Below, piece by piece: positions 28,189 through 36,534 of a DNA stretch of 38,400 bases. Every line of letters starts with the position of its first letter. Positions within the stretch are counted from its first letter, which is position 1. This DNA is from a virus. The stretch lies in the IMG/VR virus record IMGVR_UViG_3300045120_000222, positions 1 to 38,400 of that record. One strand, 5' to 3'. The translations under genes and the position numbers were made by a program. The notes below the pieces were generated by a model. It was not told the origin of the DNA. It saw only the letters and a program-made list of their open reading frames with translations, and searched no databases.

Positions 28189-28800
28189 CTACGCGCTCAT
28201 CTGACAGGACAGAGCGTTGACCGTCCAGGCCGCGGACGCCCCCGTGGTAACCGTAAGCCCAACGAATTGCCCCGCTAGCGCGGTGTTGTCGAAGGTCGCA
28301 GATGCGCCCGAGCCTCCGCCGCCGAAGGGAGCGGGGCCGGTTCCACCGCTTCCCGCAACCACACCTGTAGCCGAAACGCTCCGTACCGTCAGGAAGGCCG
28401 TAAGCACACCATCCCCGACCGCTGCGGTCTGGATCTGACCCGATGTGAGCGCGAGCCGCGAGGTATCCGCGATGGTTCCCGCCGCACCGATCCGGAACGT
28501 CCAGATGGGAGCAGCAACGCCAGCAGCCGTCTTCGAAGCAGAGATCCACCACTGGAAGACCTGGCCTGCCTCCATGCCGAACGACGGGATCTGTAGGTTG
28601 GAGTTCGTCAGATAGACCTCGGTAGTCGCAAGGGCTCCCTGAGCTGCCGTTGCCGCGTTCGATGAGAGCAAGCCGCCATGGCGTTTGCCGCTGTCATCGG
28701 TATACATGAACTTCTTGGTAGTCGAATCCACCCAGAGGACCGTCTTGGATGCTGCAGGGGTCGCCGGCGCGGTTTCGTTGTCGATGAGGATGTCGGCCAT
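28189..28800 (-). CDS. Gly/Ala-rich virion-module protein, 203 aa
   Basis: ATG 28800 follows SD AAGGAAGG. The N-terminus has ADILIDNETAPATPAASKTVLWVDSTTKKFMYTDDSGK, a phrase frequent in phage fibre and appendage proteins. The rest is beta-rich with a Gly-rich hinge (GSGGTGPAPFGGGGSG) near residue 155. It is likely an external head or tail appendage. No catalytic motif. Confidence 0.55.
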   Translation of the reverse strand: MADILIDNETAPATPAASKTVLWVDSTTKKFMYTDDSGKRHGGLLSSNAATAAQGALATTEVYLTNSNLQIPSFGMEAGQVFQWWISASKTAAGVAAPIWTFRIGAAGTIADTSRLALTSGQIQTAAVGDGVLTAFLTVRSVSATGVVAGSGGTGPAPFGGGGSGASATFDNTALAGQFVGLTVTTGASAAWTVNALSCQMSA

Positions 28801-28814
28801 GTGCTTACCTTCCT

Positions 28815-29201
28815 TTATCCGGCTAGGACGATGCGCTGGCGAGTCTTGAAATCATCGGACATCACTATCTGGCCCGTCCCCAGGACGCTCATCCGTTGAG
28901 AACCCGGAAGGGCCAGCTGCGCGATCACATCGAGGTCATATCCGCTCGGAACCATCTGATTGATACGCGGCTGCCGAGGCACGCCGCTGATGACGTGATC
29001 CACGCCCGAGATGTTGTCCGTGAGGAGGAGCTGGGTCTGCTGCATCAGCGTCAGCGTCGATGTGCTCGTGAGCGTGGCTCTGTTGATCGCCAGCAGGAAC
29101 CCATCGACCACATGATCGCTGTTCCAATCCACCGGCCGAACGAGCGAGGTATCGGTCGAATCGGTGACCGTGGACACGTAGGGATGAGAGGCGAGCGGCA
29201 T
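28815..29201 (-). CDS. Hypothetical virion-module protein, 128 aa
   Basis: ATG 29201 shares its A with the upstream stop (TGATG). N-terminus SHPYVSTVTDSTDTSLVRPVDWNSDHVVDG resembles the start of short phage fibre proteins that attach to a partner. Thr-rich segment (TLTSTSTLTLMQQ) near residue 45. Function unknown. Confidence 0.5.
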   Translation of the reverse strand: MPLASHPYVSTVTDSTDTSLVRPVDWNSDHVVDGFLLAINRATLTSTSTLTLMQQTQLLLTDNISGVDHVISGVPRQPRINQMVPSGYDLDVIAQLALPGSQRMSVLGTGQIVMSDDFKTRQRIVLAG

Positions 29202-29494
29202 CAGGTCTTCCCCAGGTTCGAGAGGAGATCAGCCATGGCTTCTAGGAGCTTCCCGAGCCTCAGGAATGTAGTCGCCATCGCGGCATCACGTTGCGCGGCG
29301 TTCTGCCCGGCCCACGCTGTTGACTCCGCTGTAGCGTCCGCGGCCCACTGGCGAAGGGTCTGATATTGGTTCCTGAGCTTGTCCGATGAGAGGAAAGCGA
29401 ATTCACGTTCACCGGTGAGGTCGAACGAGATCACTTCCTGATCGATGAACCCCTGATCCCCGTAGTGCTTCACCGTCGTCTGATACGTAGTCAT
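29201..29494 (-). CDS. Hypothetical protein, 97 aa
   Basis: Start ATG 29494 in an ATGA overlap; the longer ORF would begin inside the upstream gene. Beta start (TYQTTVKHYGDQGFIDQEVISFDLTGEREF) then a helical C-terminal part rich in Ala (QWAADATAESTAWAGQNAAQ, LRLGKLLEAMADLL). Unknown family; part of the virion accessory block. Confidence 0.5.
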   Translation of the reverse strand: MTTYQTTVKHYGDQGFIDQEVISFDLTGEREFAFLSSDKLRNQYQTLRQWAADATAESTAWAGQNAAQRDAAMATTFLRLGKLLEAMADLLSNLGKT

Positions 29495-30084
29495 GGTTTG
29501 GTTATCCGGTAGTACACATAGTGCTCCACCCCTTGCGAGATCCCAGTGGAAGTCGTCCAAGCGGTGCCGGGGGTCGGGAACGCAGCGAACGCTCGACCCA
29601 CAAACATCTCCCGCAAAGTTGGCGAAGCACCAAGGGACGGATCGAACGATGATCCAATGATGGCTCCCCTGGCGGTTCGCAAACTTGACTGTGACGATTG
29701 ATTCATCACCGAGAGGTACCGGCCTCTCGAGAGGATGATCGGGGTACCTGGCGTATACGTGAGCACCGCAGCACTCGATGTGATGCTGCCGCTATCGGCG
29801 AGCGGGGCACCAATAGGTTGCCAATCAGTATCGGCGGCATAGAACCCGAAGCGGATGTTCCCCGCCACCAGGCTTGATATCTCGATAACCAATTGATCGA
29901 TGACGATAGGAGTGGATGTGAACCATGGCGCATAATTGTCTTGATTCGCAGGTGGATTGAACGTCTGTCCTCCTGCACCGACATAGATGCCCGGGATACT
30001 GAGATATGTCGTCCCTGCGCTTTTCGCGCGGCCAAGCTTGAACGTTGGGTCTCTCTCGGGTGCGAGGAAGGGAGCATTAGGCAT
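29491..30084 (-). CDS. Hypothetical virion-module protein, 197 aa
   Basis: ATG 30084. It looks like a beta-sandwich surface protein: TTYLSIPGIYVGAGGQTFNPP, IVIDQLVIEISSLVAGNIRFGFYAAD, AVLTYTPGTPIILSRGRYLSVMNQSS. No Cys. It resembles phage head or tail decoration proteins in style but is not assigned to a family. It overlaps the preceding gene by 8 nt. Confidence 0.5.
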   Translation of the reverse strand: MPNAPFLAPERDPTFKLGRAKSAGTTYLSIPGIYVGAGGQTFNPPANQDNYAPWFTSTPIVIDQLVIEISSLVAGNIRFGFYAADTDWQPIGAPLADSGSITSSAAVLTYTPGTPIILSRGRYLSVMNQSSQSSLRTARGAIIGSSFDPSLGASPTLREMFVGRAFAAFPTPGTAWTTSTGISQGVEHYVYYRITKP

Positions 30085-30373
30085 GGGTGATCATCCCGTC
30101 CACGGCCATGTAGATAGTCGAACCACTGACGTTCTTCAGCGTCAGGTATTGCGTGTTCGTCACGTGGATCTGCAGGTTATAGCGGCCCGTCACGGCGTCG
30201 CTATCTATCTTGATGGGGTTCGTGCCATCAGTGCGGTAGAGCTCCCATGCCGAGCCAGCAGGAACGTAGATGTTGTGAACGACCGCCTCAACGGTTCCTG
30301 CTGGCTGGATCGTCAGGGAGGAGTTGTTCGTCTCCTGGGTCAGTCCGACCGAATAGGTATCACCGACCGCCAC
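30077..30373 (-). CDS. Hypothetical virion-module protein, 98 aa
   Basis: GTG 30373 overlaps the upstream gene by 14 nt. Small all-beta protein (SLTIQPAGTVEAVVHNIYV, AWELYRTDG, YNLQIHVTNTQYLTLKNVSGSTIYMAVDG), the type of fold used by decoration proteins. Unknown family. Confidence 0.5.
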   Translation of the reverse strand: MAVGDTYSVGLTQETNNSSLTIQPAGTVEAVVHNIYVPAGSAWELYRTDGTNPIKIDSDAVTGRYNLQIHVTNTQYLTLKNVSGSTIYMAVDGMITHA

Positions 30374-30734
30374 TCGGCTTCACCAGCTTCGGAGGATGCG
30401 TCAGCACCGGAGGAGACGCCCGCCACGGAGCCCAGAGATCCGGCAGCTCTTGGAACTCATCAACGGAACGCCTCGTAACTTCGGCGAGGTGTTGCTCGCA
30501 GAACTTCACCCGCGTCCAGACGTTCTGCGGGAGTCGCTTGAGGAGCCGTGAGTACCAATCCATCGCAGGCGGATACTCATCGACGTAGAGTTCCATCGAT
30601 CCGTAGACCTGCGAGGAGCAGCCCTCGATGCCGCATCCGGGCCAGGGTGCCGTCGCCTCGCGGTGAGGCGTCTCACGGAACCCCGGCCCGTACGCTTTCT
30701 CAACGAGGGTCTTCCCCCGAAGGATCCCGGTCAC
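30360..30734 (-). CDS. Cys-containing hypothetical protein, about 124 aa
   Basis: GTG 30734 gives a GTGA overlap and is preferred over ATG 30767. It contains GCGIEGC and later KFCEQHLAEV, plausible Zn ligands, plus a middle region PPAMDWYSRLLKRLPQNVWTRV. The end is Pro-rich (PPVLTHPPKLVKPSGG). Unlike its neighbours it does not look like a virion beta-protein. Unknown. Confidence 0.55.
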   Translation of the reverse strand: MTGILRGKTLVEKAYGPGFRETPHREATAPWPGCGIEGCSSQVYGSMELYVDEYPPAMDWYSRLLKRLPQNVWTRVKFCEQHLAEVTRRSVDEFQELPDLWAPWRASPPVLTHPPKLVKPSGGR

Positions 30735-30916
30735 CGGATCTCCCTCGGGAGCTCGCCTGGCTTCCATCCCGCAGCGTCCTTGGCTGCGTCATACCAAGCG
30801 AGCGCGTCGATCTTCGTCGTGAAGCTCGCCACGCGCCGCTTGTTCTGACCATCGGGATCCGCGGTCCAGCCTTCCCAGACCGAACCGCGTCGGTAGACCG
30901 CGTAGTGCTCTTTCAC
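30731..30916 (-). CDS. Small hypothetical protein, about 61 aa
   Basis: GTG 30916 forms a GTGA overlap (ATG 30934 also possible, 67 aa). Sequence YAVYRRGSVWEGWTADPDGQNKRRVASFTTKIDALAWYDAAKD has the look of a small alpha/beta fold that recurs in actinophage genomes. Function unknown. Confidence 0.55.
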   Translation of the reverse strand: MKEHYAVYRRGSVWEGWTADPDGQNKRRVASFTTKIDALAWYDAAKDAAGWKPGELPREIR

Positions 30917-31080
30917 TTCTTCGCCTTCTGGCACCGCAGACAGGTCACATCGGCCTTATTCGACGTGACACCGAGAGTCTCTTGATCCAGCCGCTTCCCG
31001 CAGCGCGTCTCCCAATAGGGGAACGTGCCATCGGTCGGGATCGTCGGTGAAGCAGCGACGAAGTGAACCGCTGCCGCCAT
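30913..31080 (-). CDS. Small Zn-binding protein, 55 aa
   Basis: ATG 31080 is coupled to the upstream stop by TGATG. Pattern AVHFVAASP, then ETRCGK, then VTCLRCQKAKK: a compact Zn site (H, C and CxxC) as in many small actinophage proteins. Its presence inside the virion block is unexpected. Confidence 0.6.
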   Translation of the reverse strand: MAAAVHFVAASPTIPTDGTFPYWETRCGKRLDQETLGVTSNKADVTCLRCQKAKK

Positions 31081-31529
31081 CAGTCTTCGGACCAGTACAG
31101 CGTTCCGGCCCACACGTCGGTATCCGCGCCGATCGTCTTCGAGAGCCCGAGCCGGCCGGTGGTGGTGACGAAGGGCTCAACACCAGGCGGGAACCAGAGG
31201 ATGTAGGTCCCGACCCGGTCGAATCCCACATCTGCCTGGATCACGCCTGTGGTGGGTTCGGTCGAGGTGAACGTCGATGTAGCCACGGTGACGGGGGAGG
31301 CCGAGTTCAGGTCAAGCTTCGTGTTCGCCGCGGTGATGGTCACCGCCGTTCCTGCGGTGGTCTGACGGTCGAGCACGAATCTGACTCCACCCGCGGTGGT
31401 CGAGGCCGTGTCACCGATGGTGAAGCCTCTCACCCTGGCCCTCACGGTTGCGGCCAAGAGCTGGATCTGTGTACGGGTCGCGGCAGAACCAACCGTCGAG
31501 TTGATCGCCGAGAACGCTGCGCCTGCCAT
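31080..31529 (-). CDS. Hypothetical virion-module protein, 149 aa
   Basis: ATG 31529. Beta-rich with many Thr/Ala: RGFTIGDTASTTAGGVRFVLDRQTTAGTAVTITAANTKLDL, VGFDRVGTYILWFPPGVEPFVTTTGRLGLSK. This phrasing is typical of phage decoration or minor structural proteins. No Cys. Unknown family. Confidence 0.55.
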   Translation of the reverse strand: MAGAAFSAINSTVGSAATRTQIQLLAATVRARVRGFTIGDTASTTAGGVRFVLDRQTTAGTAVTITAANTKLDLNSASPVTVATSTFTSTEPTTGVIQADVGFDRVGTYILWFPPGVEPFVTTTGRLGLSKTIGADTDVWAGTLYWSED

Positions 31530-31531
31530 GT

Positions 31532-31660
31532 TCAGTTACCCCCTTCGGTTGCCAGCGCCGCGATCACGGCGAGGGTTGGGTCGATGTTCTGTACCTGGAT
31601 CTCTTCGAGAGGGTCCGGGTCTTCATCCGGCTCGACCGGTGGCTTCGGTCGGTCGGTCAT
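31532..31660 (-). CDS. Small acidic/Pro-rich protein, 42 aa
   Basis: ATG 31660 lies in an ATGA overlap with the upstream gene. N-terminal half [19 protein letters not shown] is acidic and Pro-rich; C-terminal half is a short hydrophobic helix ([14 protein letters not shown]). It resembles a small tail or head accessory, or a coupling ORF. Unknown. Confidence 0.5.
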   Translation of the reverse strand: MTDRPKPPVEPDEDPDPLEEIQVQNIDPTLAVIAALATEGGN

Positions 31661-32004
31661 CCGTCCCTCAAGGCTTCAACGAGCTCGTCTTTAGTCATCG
31701 TTGAGAACCCGACGATCTCAAGCTCCCGCGCCCGGTTCTTCAATTCTTCGAGGGTGCGATTCTCGTAAGGGCCGGATCCCGTATCGCCGCGCTTCTCACC
31801 GGGTGCCGCGGTAGCGGCCTCTACGTCCCAATGTCCGAACGAGCTGACTTCTTCGAAGTGCTCCTCCACAGCGGCCTTCCCGATCTGCTTCAATAGCGGT
31901 GAGCCCTTCGGGACGATCTCGCCCGCGGGAACGGTGACCTGCTCACCCTCGAACCTGACCCCGAAGGCGTGCTTCGCCCGGTAGTAGTCCGCCTTCTTGG
32001 TCAT
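31657..32004 (-). CDS. Protein with C-terminal Rho-N/SAP-like domain, 115 aa
   Basis: ATG 32004 (ATGA overlap). N-terminal beta part ([24 protein letters not shown]) is common in the gene just after phage capsid genes. C-terminal 33 residues [33 protein letters not shown] fit the LEKL-SAP/Rho-N type helical motif, which binds nucleic acid or protein. It may contact packaged DNA near the portal; this is an inference. Confidence 0.6.
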   Translation of the reverse strand: MTKKADYYRAKHAFGVRFEGEQVTVPAGEIVPKGSPLLKQIGKAAVEEHFEEVSSFGHWDVEAATAAPGEKRGDTGSGPYENRTLEELKNRARELEIVGFSTMTKDELVEALRDG

Positions 32005-32093
32005 GACAGCGGCTTCTCCTTCACGGGGTTCAGCGGCCCGCGAGGGGTCGGCGGAACCCCCTTCGGTGCCGGGTGAGGCGTCTTGTTCGCCAT
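32001..32093 (-). CDS. 30-aa Pro-rich protein
   Basis: ATG 32093 with a strong SD (GGAAGGAG, 6 nt spacing), and TGA overlapping the next ATG. Sequence rich in Pro and Lys ([17 protein letters not shown]). The strong SD after the capsid gene's hairpin suggests real translation; it may mainly feed ribosomes into the next gene. Confidence 0.5.
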   Translation of the reverse strand: MANKTPHPAPKGVPPTPRGPLNPVKEKPLS

Positions 32094-32111
32094 CTCTGCT
32101 CCTTCCCCCGT

Positions 32112-32141
32112 GGGACCGGGGAGGTACGGCTCCCCGGTCCC
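32112..32141 (-). terminator. Perfect 12-bp hairpin after the major capsid gene
   Basis: GGGACCGGGGAG - 6 nt - CTCCCCGGTCCC, starting 16 nt past the capsid stop. No U-tract. It is likely an mRNA-stabilising or partial-attenuation element setting high capsid expression. Confidence 0.6.
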
Positions 32142-32157
32142 TTGCGGAGGGTCCTGT

Positions 32158-33654
32158 TTACGTGGTTCCTGTACCTGCGCGGAATCCAACCGGGTCCAGC
32201 ACCTTGGAACCGTTCCGCCACCAGGCGAAGAGCCCGCGCTGTCCGGTCGGGAATCCGAACCCAGCACCTGCAACCGCTTGCTGCGTCAGGTTCTGCACCA
32301 GCTCGATGTTCATCCCGACGCGGTCGATGATCTTGAACATGGAGAAGTCACCCAACAGGATGTCCTTCACGCCGTTCACGATCGTCGCCGGGCAGGTCGA
32401 GAGCTCGTTCACCGGGTAGCCCAGCAAACGGAGCCCCGTGTTCCCGTTCCCGCCGTCGCTGCGCGGGTTGTTGTCCAGCAGTTCACCGATGCGGAGCCAC
32501 AGCTGCGCGCCGCCGGCGGTGTCCAGGGCTCGGATGATGTTGTAGATGGCCCGGTTGGCCACCCACTGCGCCCTCGGACGGAATCGCGGTGCGAGTGCCG
32601 CCTCGATCGAGTAGAGGTTCGCTGCCGTGATCGTCAGACCGGTGGACAGTGCCGTCGTACCGGTAGCTCCGGTGAACACACCGAAGGGGTTCGGCGGCGT
32701 GCCGTTCCCGGTGTTGAACGCCGTGGCCTCTTCATCGTCCTTCGCGTCCGCGAACAGACGGGCGAGCGCCGCATCCATCCCGGTCCAGTCCCCCTCGGCC
32801 TCGACCGAGAACGGAACGAACGCCTGCACACGCGAGCAGACGATCGCCGGCTGGGCGAGCGTCGGGGTGTTGTCCGTCGTGACCGCGGCCTCTGCGGCAC
32901 GCGATGCGGTGATCGCCGCCGCCGTGACCCCGCGCCACTCGTTCGCTCCCACGATCTGCTCGACGTTCGAGATCGCCCTCAGCGGGTTCACCACGGATGC
33001 CGAGACGGGGATGATCGTCGGGTCGAGCACGAAGGTGAGCGGGATACCGGTGGTCGAGAGCGAGAATGCACGCTGCTCCTCGTTCGTCATCGGAACGCCG
33101 CTCATCCACTTGCGGAACGCCGACCGGTACTGAGGGGAACCGGTCTTCAGGATCCGGCGGGCGACCTGCCCGTCGGGGGTGTCCATCTGGTCGAGCAGGT
33201 AGGCGACGTGATCCTGGGCACGCTCCGTCGTCCACCCGTACTTCGAGTAGTCGGGGAAGTGCGTGATCTCCACCGCCCGCATCGCACGATCGCGGTATTC
33301 CTGCCGGCCCCTGTCGGGGTTGTCGGGGTCGATCCTCACGGAGGACGTGTCGTAGATGTCCCGCTCTTTGATCGAGACCCGCTCCTCGCGCCGCGGTTCG
33401 AAGACCATCGCCCTCGTCTGACCGTTGTCCTGCGAGAGCCCTTCCAGGTACTTCTGGCGCTTGTCCAACTCCACGACGCGGCTGTCAATCTCGTCGTTCG
33501 TCTCGCGGAGTTCCGCGTACTTCTCCCGAGCGTCCTGCGGGAACGGGAGACCCGCGTACTCCTCCTCGAGCGCGGCGATCTCGCTCTTCACGCCCTTCTG
33601 ATAGTTGCTCAGCTCCTCGACGGAGCGGAGCTCGTCTAGCTTCTCGAAACCCAT
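32158..33654 (-). CDS. HK97-type major capsid protein
   Basis: 498 aa, ATG 33654 with SD GGAGGAG. Residues 1-75 are a coiled-coil delta/scaffold domain (SNYQKGVKSEIAALEEEYAG, YAELRETNDEIDSRVVELDKRQ). The HK97 fold follows: TGIPLTFVLDPTIIP, NPLRAISNVEQIVGANEWRGV, ASRAAEAAVTTDNTPTLAQP, LLGYPVNELSTCP, ILLGDFSMFKIIDRVGMNIEL. The delta region should be removed by the adjacent protease during maturation; the exact cleavage site is not visible. It overlaps the protease gene by 19 nt. Confidence 0.93.
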   Translation of the reverse strand: MGFEKLDELRSVEELSNYQKGVKSEIAALEEEYAGLPFPQDAREKYAELRETNDEIDSRVVELDKRQKYLEGLSQDNGQTRAMVFEPRREERVSIKERDIYDTSSVRIDPDNPDRGRQEYRDRAMRAVEITHFPDYSKYGWTTERAQDHVAYLLDQMDTPDGQVARRILKTGSPQYRSAFRKWMSGVPMTNEEQRAFSLSTTGIPLTFVLDPTIIPVSASVVNPLRAISNVEQIVGANEWRGVTAAAITASRAAEAAVTTDNTPTLAQPAIVCSRVQAFVPFSVEAEGDWTGMDAALARLFADAKDDEEATAFNTGNGTPPNPFGVFTGATGTTALSTGLTITAANLYSIEAALAPRFRPRAQWVANRAIYNIIRALDTAGGAQLWLRIGELLDNNPRSDGGNGNTGLRLLGYPVNELSTCPATIVNGVKDILLGDFSMFKIIDRVGMNIELVQNLTQQAVAGAGFGFPTGQRGLFAWWRNGSKVLDPVGFRAGTGTT

Positions 33655-34715
33655 TCCAAGAACTCCTCTCGGGAACGGAACCGTTGCGGGACGGGTTCAG
33701 GCTTCGCCCGAGGCTGCCCGTCCTCCTCACCCTTCAATGCCCGCTCGATGACCGCAGCGAGATGTTTCGGTTGTTCGCGGGCGAGCCTGGCGAGCTCATC
33801 CTCGAAGGTCGGTGGCTGATACCAATCGGTCATCGAACGCACTGCCGCGGTCGCGGTCGCATACGCCGGGAACGTGACCGGGCCGAACTCATGCACGGTC
33901 GCTTTCGTGATCGTCCGCTCTGGGAGTCCTTTCGGGTTATGCTCGGAAACGCCGGGCTTCCGGTTCACGTCTTGCCCGTCCACGCTGAATCGATACGACA
34001 TCCCGTATGCGTGATTGCGGAGCCCCGACATCACCAAGGGCGGGATTCCATCGAACAATGGCACTTCCGTGTAGGCGTCGGAACGAAGGACCGTGGGGAT
34101 CCCCAAGACCTGATCGCCCATCGATGGATCGCGTCCATGTTGGAAGGTCACCTTCGGGATCGAGCGCTGGAAGGACTCATCCGCGAAGCCTTCTACGCTC
34201 CGTTCCATGAACTGACCTTCTCGCTCCGAGTTGATCTCGGCCCATTCACCGACTGGGGTGAAATGCCCGAAGAGCGTCGGTGCGCCCGTGTCCGTTTCGC
34301 GAAGCTCGTAGTCTGCCGGCGCGATCACCCGGACGAGGTTCTCCCGCAGCGTCCCGCTGGGCTCTGCGCTCAACAGGCCCGTGATCGGATAGAGATCCTC
34401 ATGCCCGTGATTCTTCGGATTCTCTTTGTGATCGAGGACGTGCACGGAGATCAGATCGGTGGCCGACATCCCCGTGAGGTCTTCGGGATCCATCCCATGC
34501 CCATCTGGGCTCACCGCCACGAGATGTGCATGAAGCTCCGAAGCGCTGGTTGGAGCCGGACCCTTATCCATACGAGCCGCCCTCACATTGATGTTGAGCG
34601 CAGCGAGCTGCGCTTGGGCTTTCGCTTTCGTGGGATGACAGCCAACCGTCTTGCCGTTGGAGTTCTGGACCACGGCGAACGGTTTGGAAGCCGGGCAACT
34701 GGCGCTGTTGGGCAC
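33636..34715 (-). CDS. Prohead protease (HK97 U35-type)
   Basis: 359 aa, ATG 34715. N-terminal add-on (residues 12-41, PFAVVQNSNGKTVGCHPTKAKAQAQLAAL) recurs in actinophage proteases. Core: GHFTPVGEWAEINSEREGQFMERS, then H193 (VTFQHGRDPSMG) and S240 (YGMSYRFSV), with IPTVLRSDAYTEVPLFDG between and KATVHEFGPVTFPAY after. The His/Ser pair fits U35 proteases that mature the capsid. C-terminal charged tail. It follows the portal and overlaps the capsid gene. Confidence 0.87.
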   Translation of the reverse strand: MPNSASCPASKPFAVVQNSNGKTVGCHPTKAKAQAQLAALNINVRAARMDKGPAPTSASELHAHLVAVSPDGHGMDPEDLTGMSATDLISVHVLDHKENPKNHGHEDLYPITGLLSAEPSGTLRENLVRVIAPADYELRETDTGAPTLFGHFTPVGEWAEINSEREGQFMERSVEGFADESFQRSIPKVTFQHGRDPSMGDQVLGIPTVLRSDAYTEVPLFDGIPPLVMSGLRNHAYGMSYRFSVDGQDVNRKPGVSEHNPKGLPERTITKATVHEFGPVTFPAYATATAAVRSMTDWYQPPTFEDELARLAREQPKHLAAVIERALKGEEDGQPRAKPEPVPQRFRSREEFLEWVSRS

Positions 34716-34733
34716 GATGTGCCAAGACGTAGG

Positions 34734-36221
34734 TCATCCCCCCGATGGTTTCCCCGGAGGCAAGGAAGCTGGTTTCCCTGCACCGTTACCGACTGCCGCT
34801 GGATTGACCGGAGGCTTCTCCGGTCCGGTTCCCTCGCCGACCGGCGTCTCCCCCGGCGTCTCGCCCTGCGGCATCTTCGTTGAACCAGGGGCTTGAAGCT
34901 GAACGGAGAACAGCCCGGTGTGCTCACCCTTGAGAACCGAATCGTCTCCGCTCAGAACCGCATCGATGACCGCGTCGGCCTTGAACCCCGCCTCGAGCAG
35001 TTGGCGGATGTGCTGCGCATTGGTGAATCCGATGTCGGCCTGGTCCTTCGCGTCCTCCCGAAGGAACCCAACATCCGAGTCGTCATACCAGAGGTCCGAA
35101 TCGGGCGGGGTCGTGATGATCCGCTCGAGGGAGCCGCAGTAATTCCGCCAGAGGGGTCTGATGGTCCCATCCGCGAACCGCCGGCGGGCCGCGGAGTAGT
35201 TCCCAGTGTTCAGGCTCGAGCCCTGCAATCCCTCCGAGAGTCCGACGAGGACGGGTGGGGTCTCGAAGGCTTCCGCGATGCGGGTCTCCCCCGCGCCTTG
35301 GATCGCCTTGAAGTCGGACTGTTGGAGGTTGGAGCCGAGAACCTTCGCATCTGCGCCGTTGGCGAAGAACAGCACATCGAACGCATCCGTGGTGGCCTTG
35401 TGGCGGGCGTGGAAGTCGGAGACCAGCTTGTTGAACTTGTCGGGGTCGTTCAGCGCGGGGTTGTCGATCTTCACGACCATCGTCCCGGTCGCCCCGTGCT
35501 CGAACCACTCGAGCTTGTGCTGGGTCGCCTTATCGTCCGAACGGATCTCATCCACGATCGGCGAGAGGCAGGCCATGCCCTTCCACGGAGAGATGGGGTC
35601 CGGGGTCGGCGCGTAGTGCGCCATGTCCTTCACGTCGATCAGGATCGGGTCCTTCTGGGAATGCCTCCCACCGGGCTGGTAGACGTAGCCCTGGATCTCC
35701 CAATCGACCCCGTCGAGGTCTCCGGTGAAGATGATCGAGATCCAATCCGGCCGCAGGATGTAGAGCCGAGAGGAAGAGGGCCGGTAGACGAAGGCGTTCC
35801 CGGCCAGCATCCCGTGCTGCTCCGAACGCATCAGCAGATCGCCGGAGGTGGCCCCGGGCCATGGATGCTTCAAGAGCTGCAGGTCTCGGTTCCCGGGAGA
35901 GCGCTTGTCCGAGCTCCCGATCATCTGCGTCGTGTGGAGATCCATCTCCTTGCGGAACGCGAAGCGGACCTCCGAGAACACCCGGGAGCGGAGCGCCATG
36001 CACGCGAAGACGATCGGGTTCGCCCGCATCGCCGCGGCCATCCCGGGGAAGTCGTTCGGGATCTCATCTGCCGGCGTGGAGGGATATGCCGTCATCAACG
36101 GGTACCGGATCCCGTTGAACATCATCGATTGGTCGTAGATCCACTGATTGACGGAATACGGATAACCCGACCGGGTCTCAGGCCAGAGATTGAGGTCTTG
36201 CAGGAACGACTTCACGCCCAC
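34734..36221 (-). CDS. Portal protein (HK97-type)
   Basis: 495 aa with GTG start at 36221. Portal features: NPIVFACMALRSRVFSEVRFAFR (early), GDLLMRSEQHGMLAGNAFVYR, LYILRPDWISII, then the crown/stem region AHYAPTPDPISPWKGMACLSPIVDEI, RIAEAFETPPVLVGLSEGLQGSSLNTGNYSAARRRFADGTIRPLWRNY. The last 40 residues are a Gly/Pro-rich disordered tail. It forms the dodecameric DNA gateway. A separate plus-strand gene pair sits directly upstream. Confidence 0.93.
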   Translation of the reverse strand: MGVKSFLQDLNLWPETRSGYPYSVNQWIYDQSMMFNGIRYPLMTAYPSTPADEIPNDFPGMAAAMRANPIVFACMALRSRVFSEVRFAFRKEMDLHTTQMIGSSDKRSPGNRDLQLLKHPWPGATSGDLLMRSEQHGMLAGNAFVYRPSSSRLYILRPDWISIIFTGDLDGVDWEIQGYVYQPGGRHSQKDPILIDVKDMAHYAPTPDPISPWKGMACLSPIVDEIRSDDKATQHKLEWFEHGATGTMVVKIDNPALNDPDKFNKLVSDFHARHKATTDAFDVLFFANGADAKVLGSNLQQSDFKAIQGAGETRIAEAFETPPVLVGLSEGLQGSSLNTGNYSAARRRFADGTIRPLWRNYCGSLERIITTPPDSDLWYDDSDVGFLREDAKDQADIGFTNAQHIRQLLEAGFKADAVIDAVLSGDDSVLKGEHTGLFSVQLQAPGSTKMPQGETPGETPVGEGTGPEKPPVNPAAVGNGAGKPASLPPGKPSGG

Positions 36222-36251
36222 GGAAACAGCGTGCTTTATGCCGCAAGGCTA

Positions 36252-36280
36252 TTGACTTCCCAACCCCAGAGGGCCAGAAT
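36252..36280 (+). promoter_or_regulatory. Sigma-70-type promoter for the plus-strand gene pair
   Basis: -35 TTGACT (36252-36257), 17-bp spacer, -10 CAGAAT (36275-36280). It drives 36312 and 36535, opposite to the late operon. Confidence 0.65.
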
Positions 36281-36311
36281 CGGGGTGTCAGAGAGAGAAG
36301 GAGGCAAGGTC

Positions 36312-36491
36312 ATGGAGCACATCACCGAGACGATCACCCTCGATCCCGCCTACGCGGACGGCGACGAGGGAGCCTACTCTTTCTGCTCTTGCGGATGGAC
36401 GGGTCTGCTCTGGCCCACCACCCAAGCCGCCATCGAGGACCGTAGGGACCACGAAGCCCTCCACACGCCGTCCGACGTGAAGCACGCCTAA
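36312..36491 (+). CDS. Small plus-strand protein with CxC motif, 59 aa (moron candidate)
   Basis: ATG 36312, SD AAGGAGG 7-8 nt upstream. Acidic N-terminus (ITLDPAYADGDEGAYSF) followed by CSCGWTGLLWPTT and a His/Asp-rich end (EDRRDHEALHTPSDVKHA). The CSC with later His residues suggests one Zn site. It sits between TerL and portal on the opposite strand with its own promoter and terminator, so it can be expressed independently, probably in the lysogen. Unknown family. Confidence 0.75.
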   Translation: MEHITETITLDPAYADGDEGAYSFCSCGWTGLLWPTTQAAIEDRRDHEALHTPSDVKHA

Positions 36492-36534
36492 GAGCCGCCC
36501 TCGGCCCCCGCCTCCCTCTAGAAAGGAACACGAC

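Noticed and set aside
32083-33639. A 518-codon plus-strand ORF opposite the major capsid gene
   Set aside because: It is antisense to a certain capsid gene, is very rich in Arg/Val/Asp as expected of a mirrored GC-rich frame, and has no recognisable domain or SD.
34893-36491. A 532-codon plus-strand ORF opposite the portal gene
   Set aside because: Mirror frame of the portal gene. Only its last 59 codons, from ATG 36312 with a good SD and promoter, look like a real gene.
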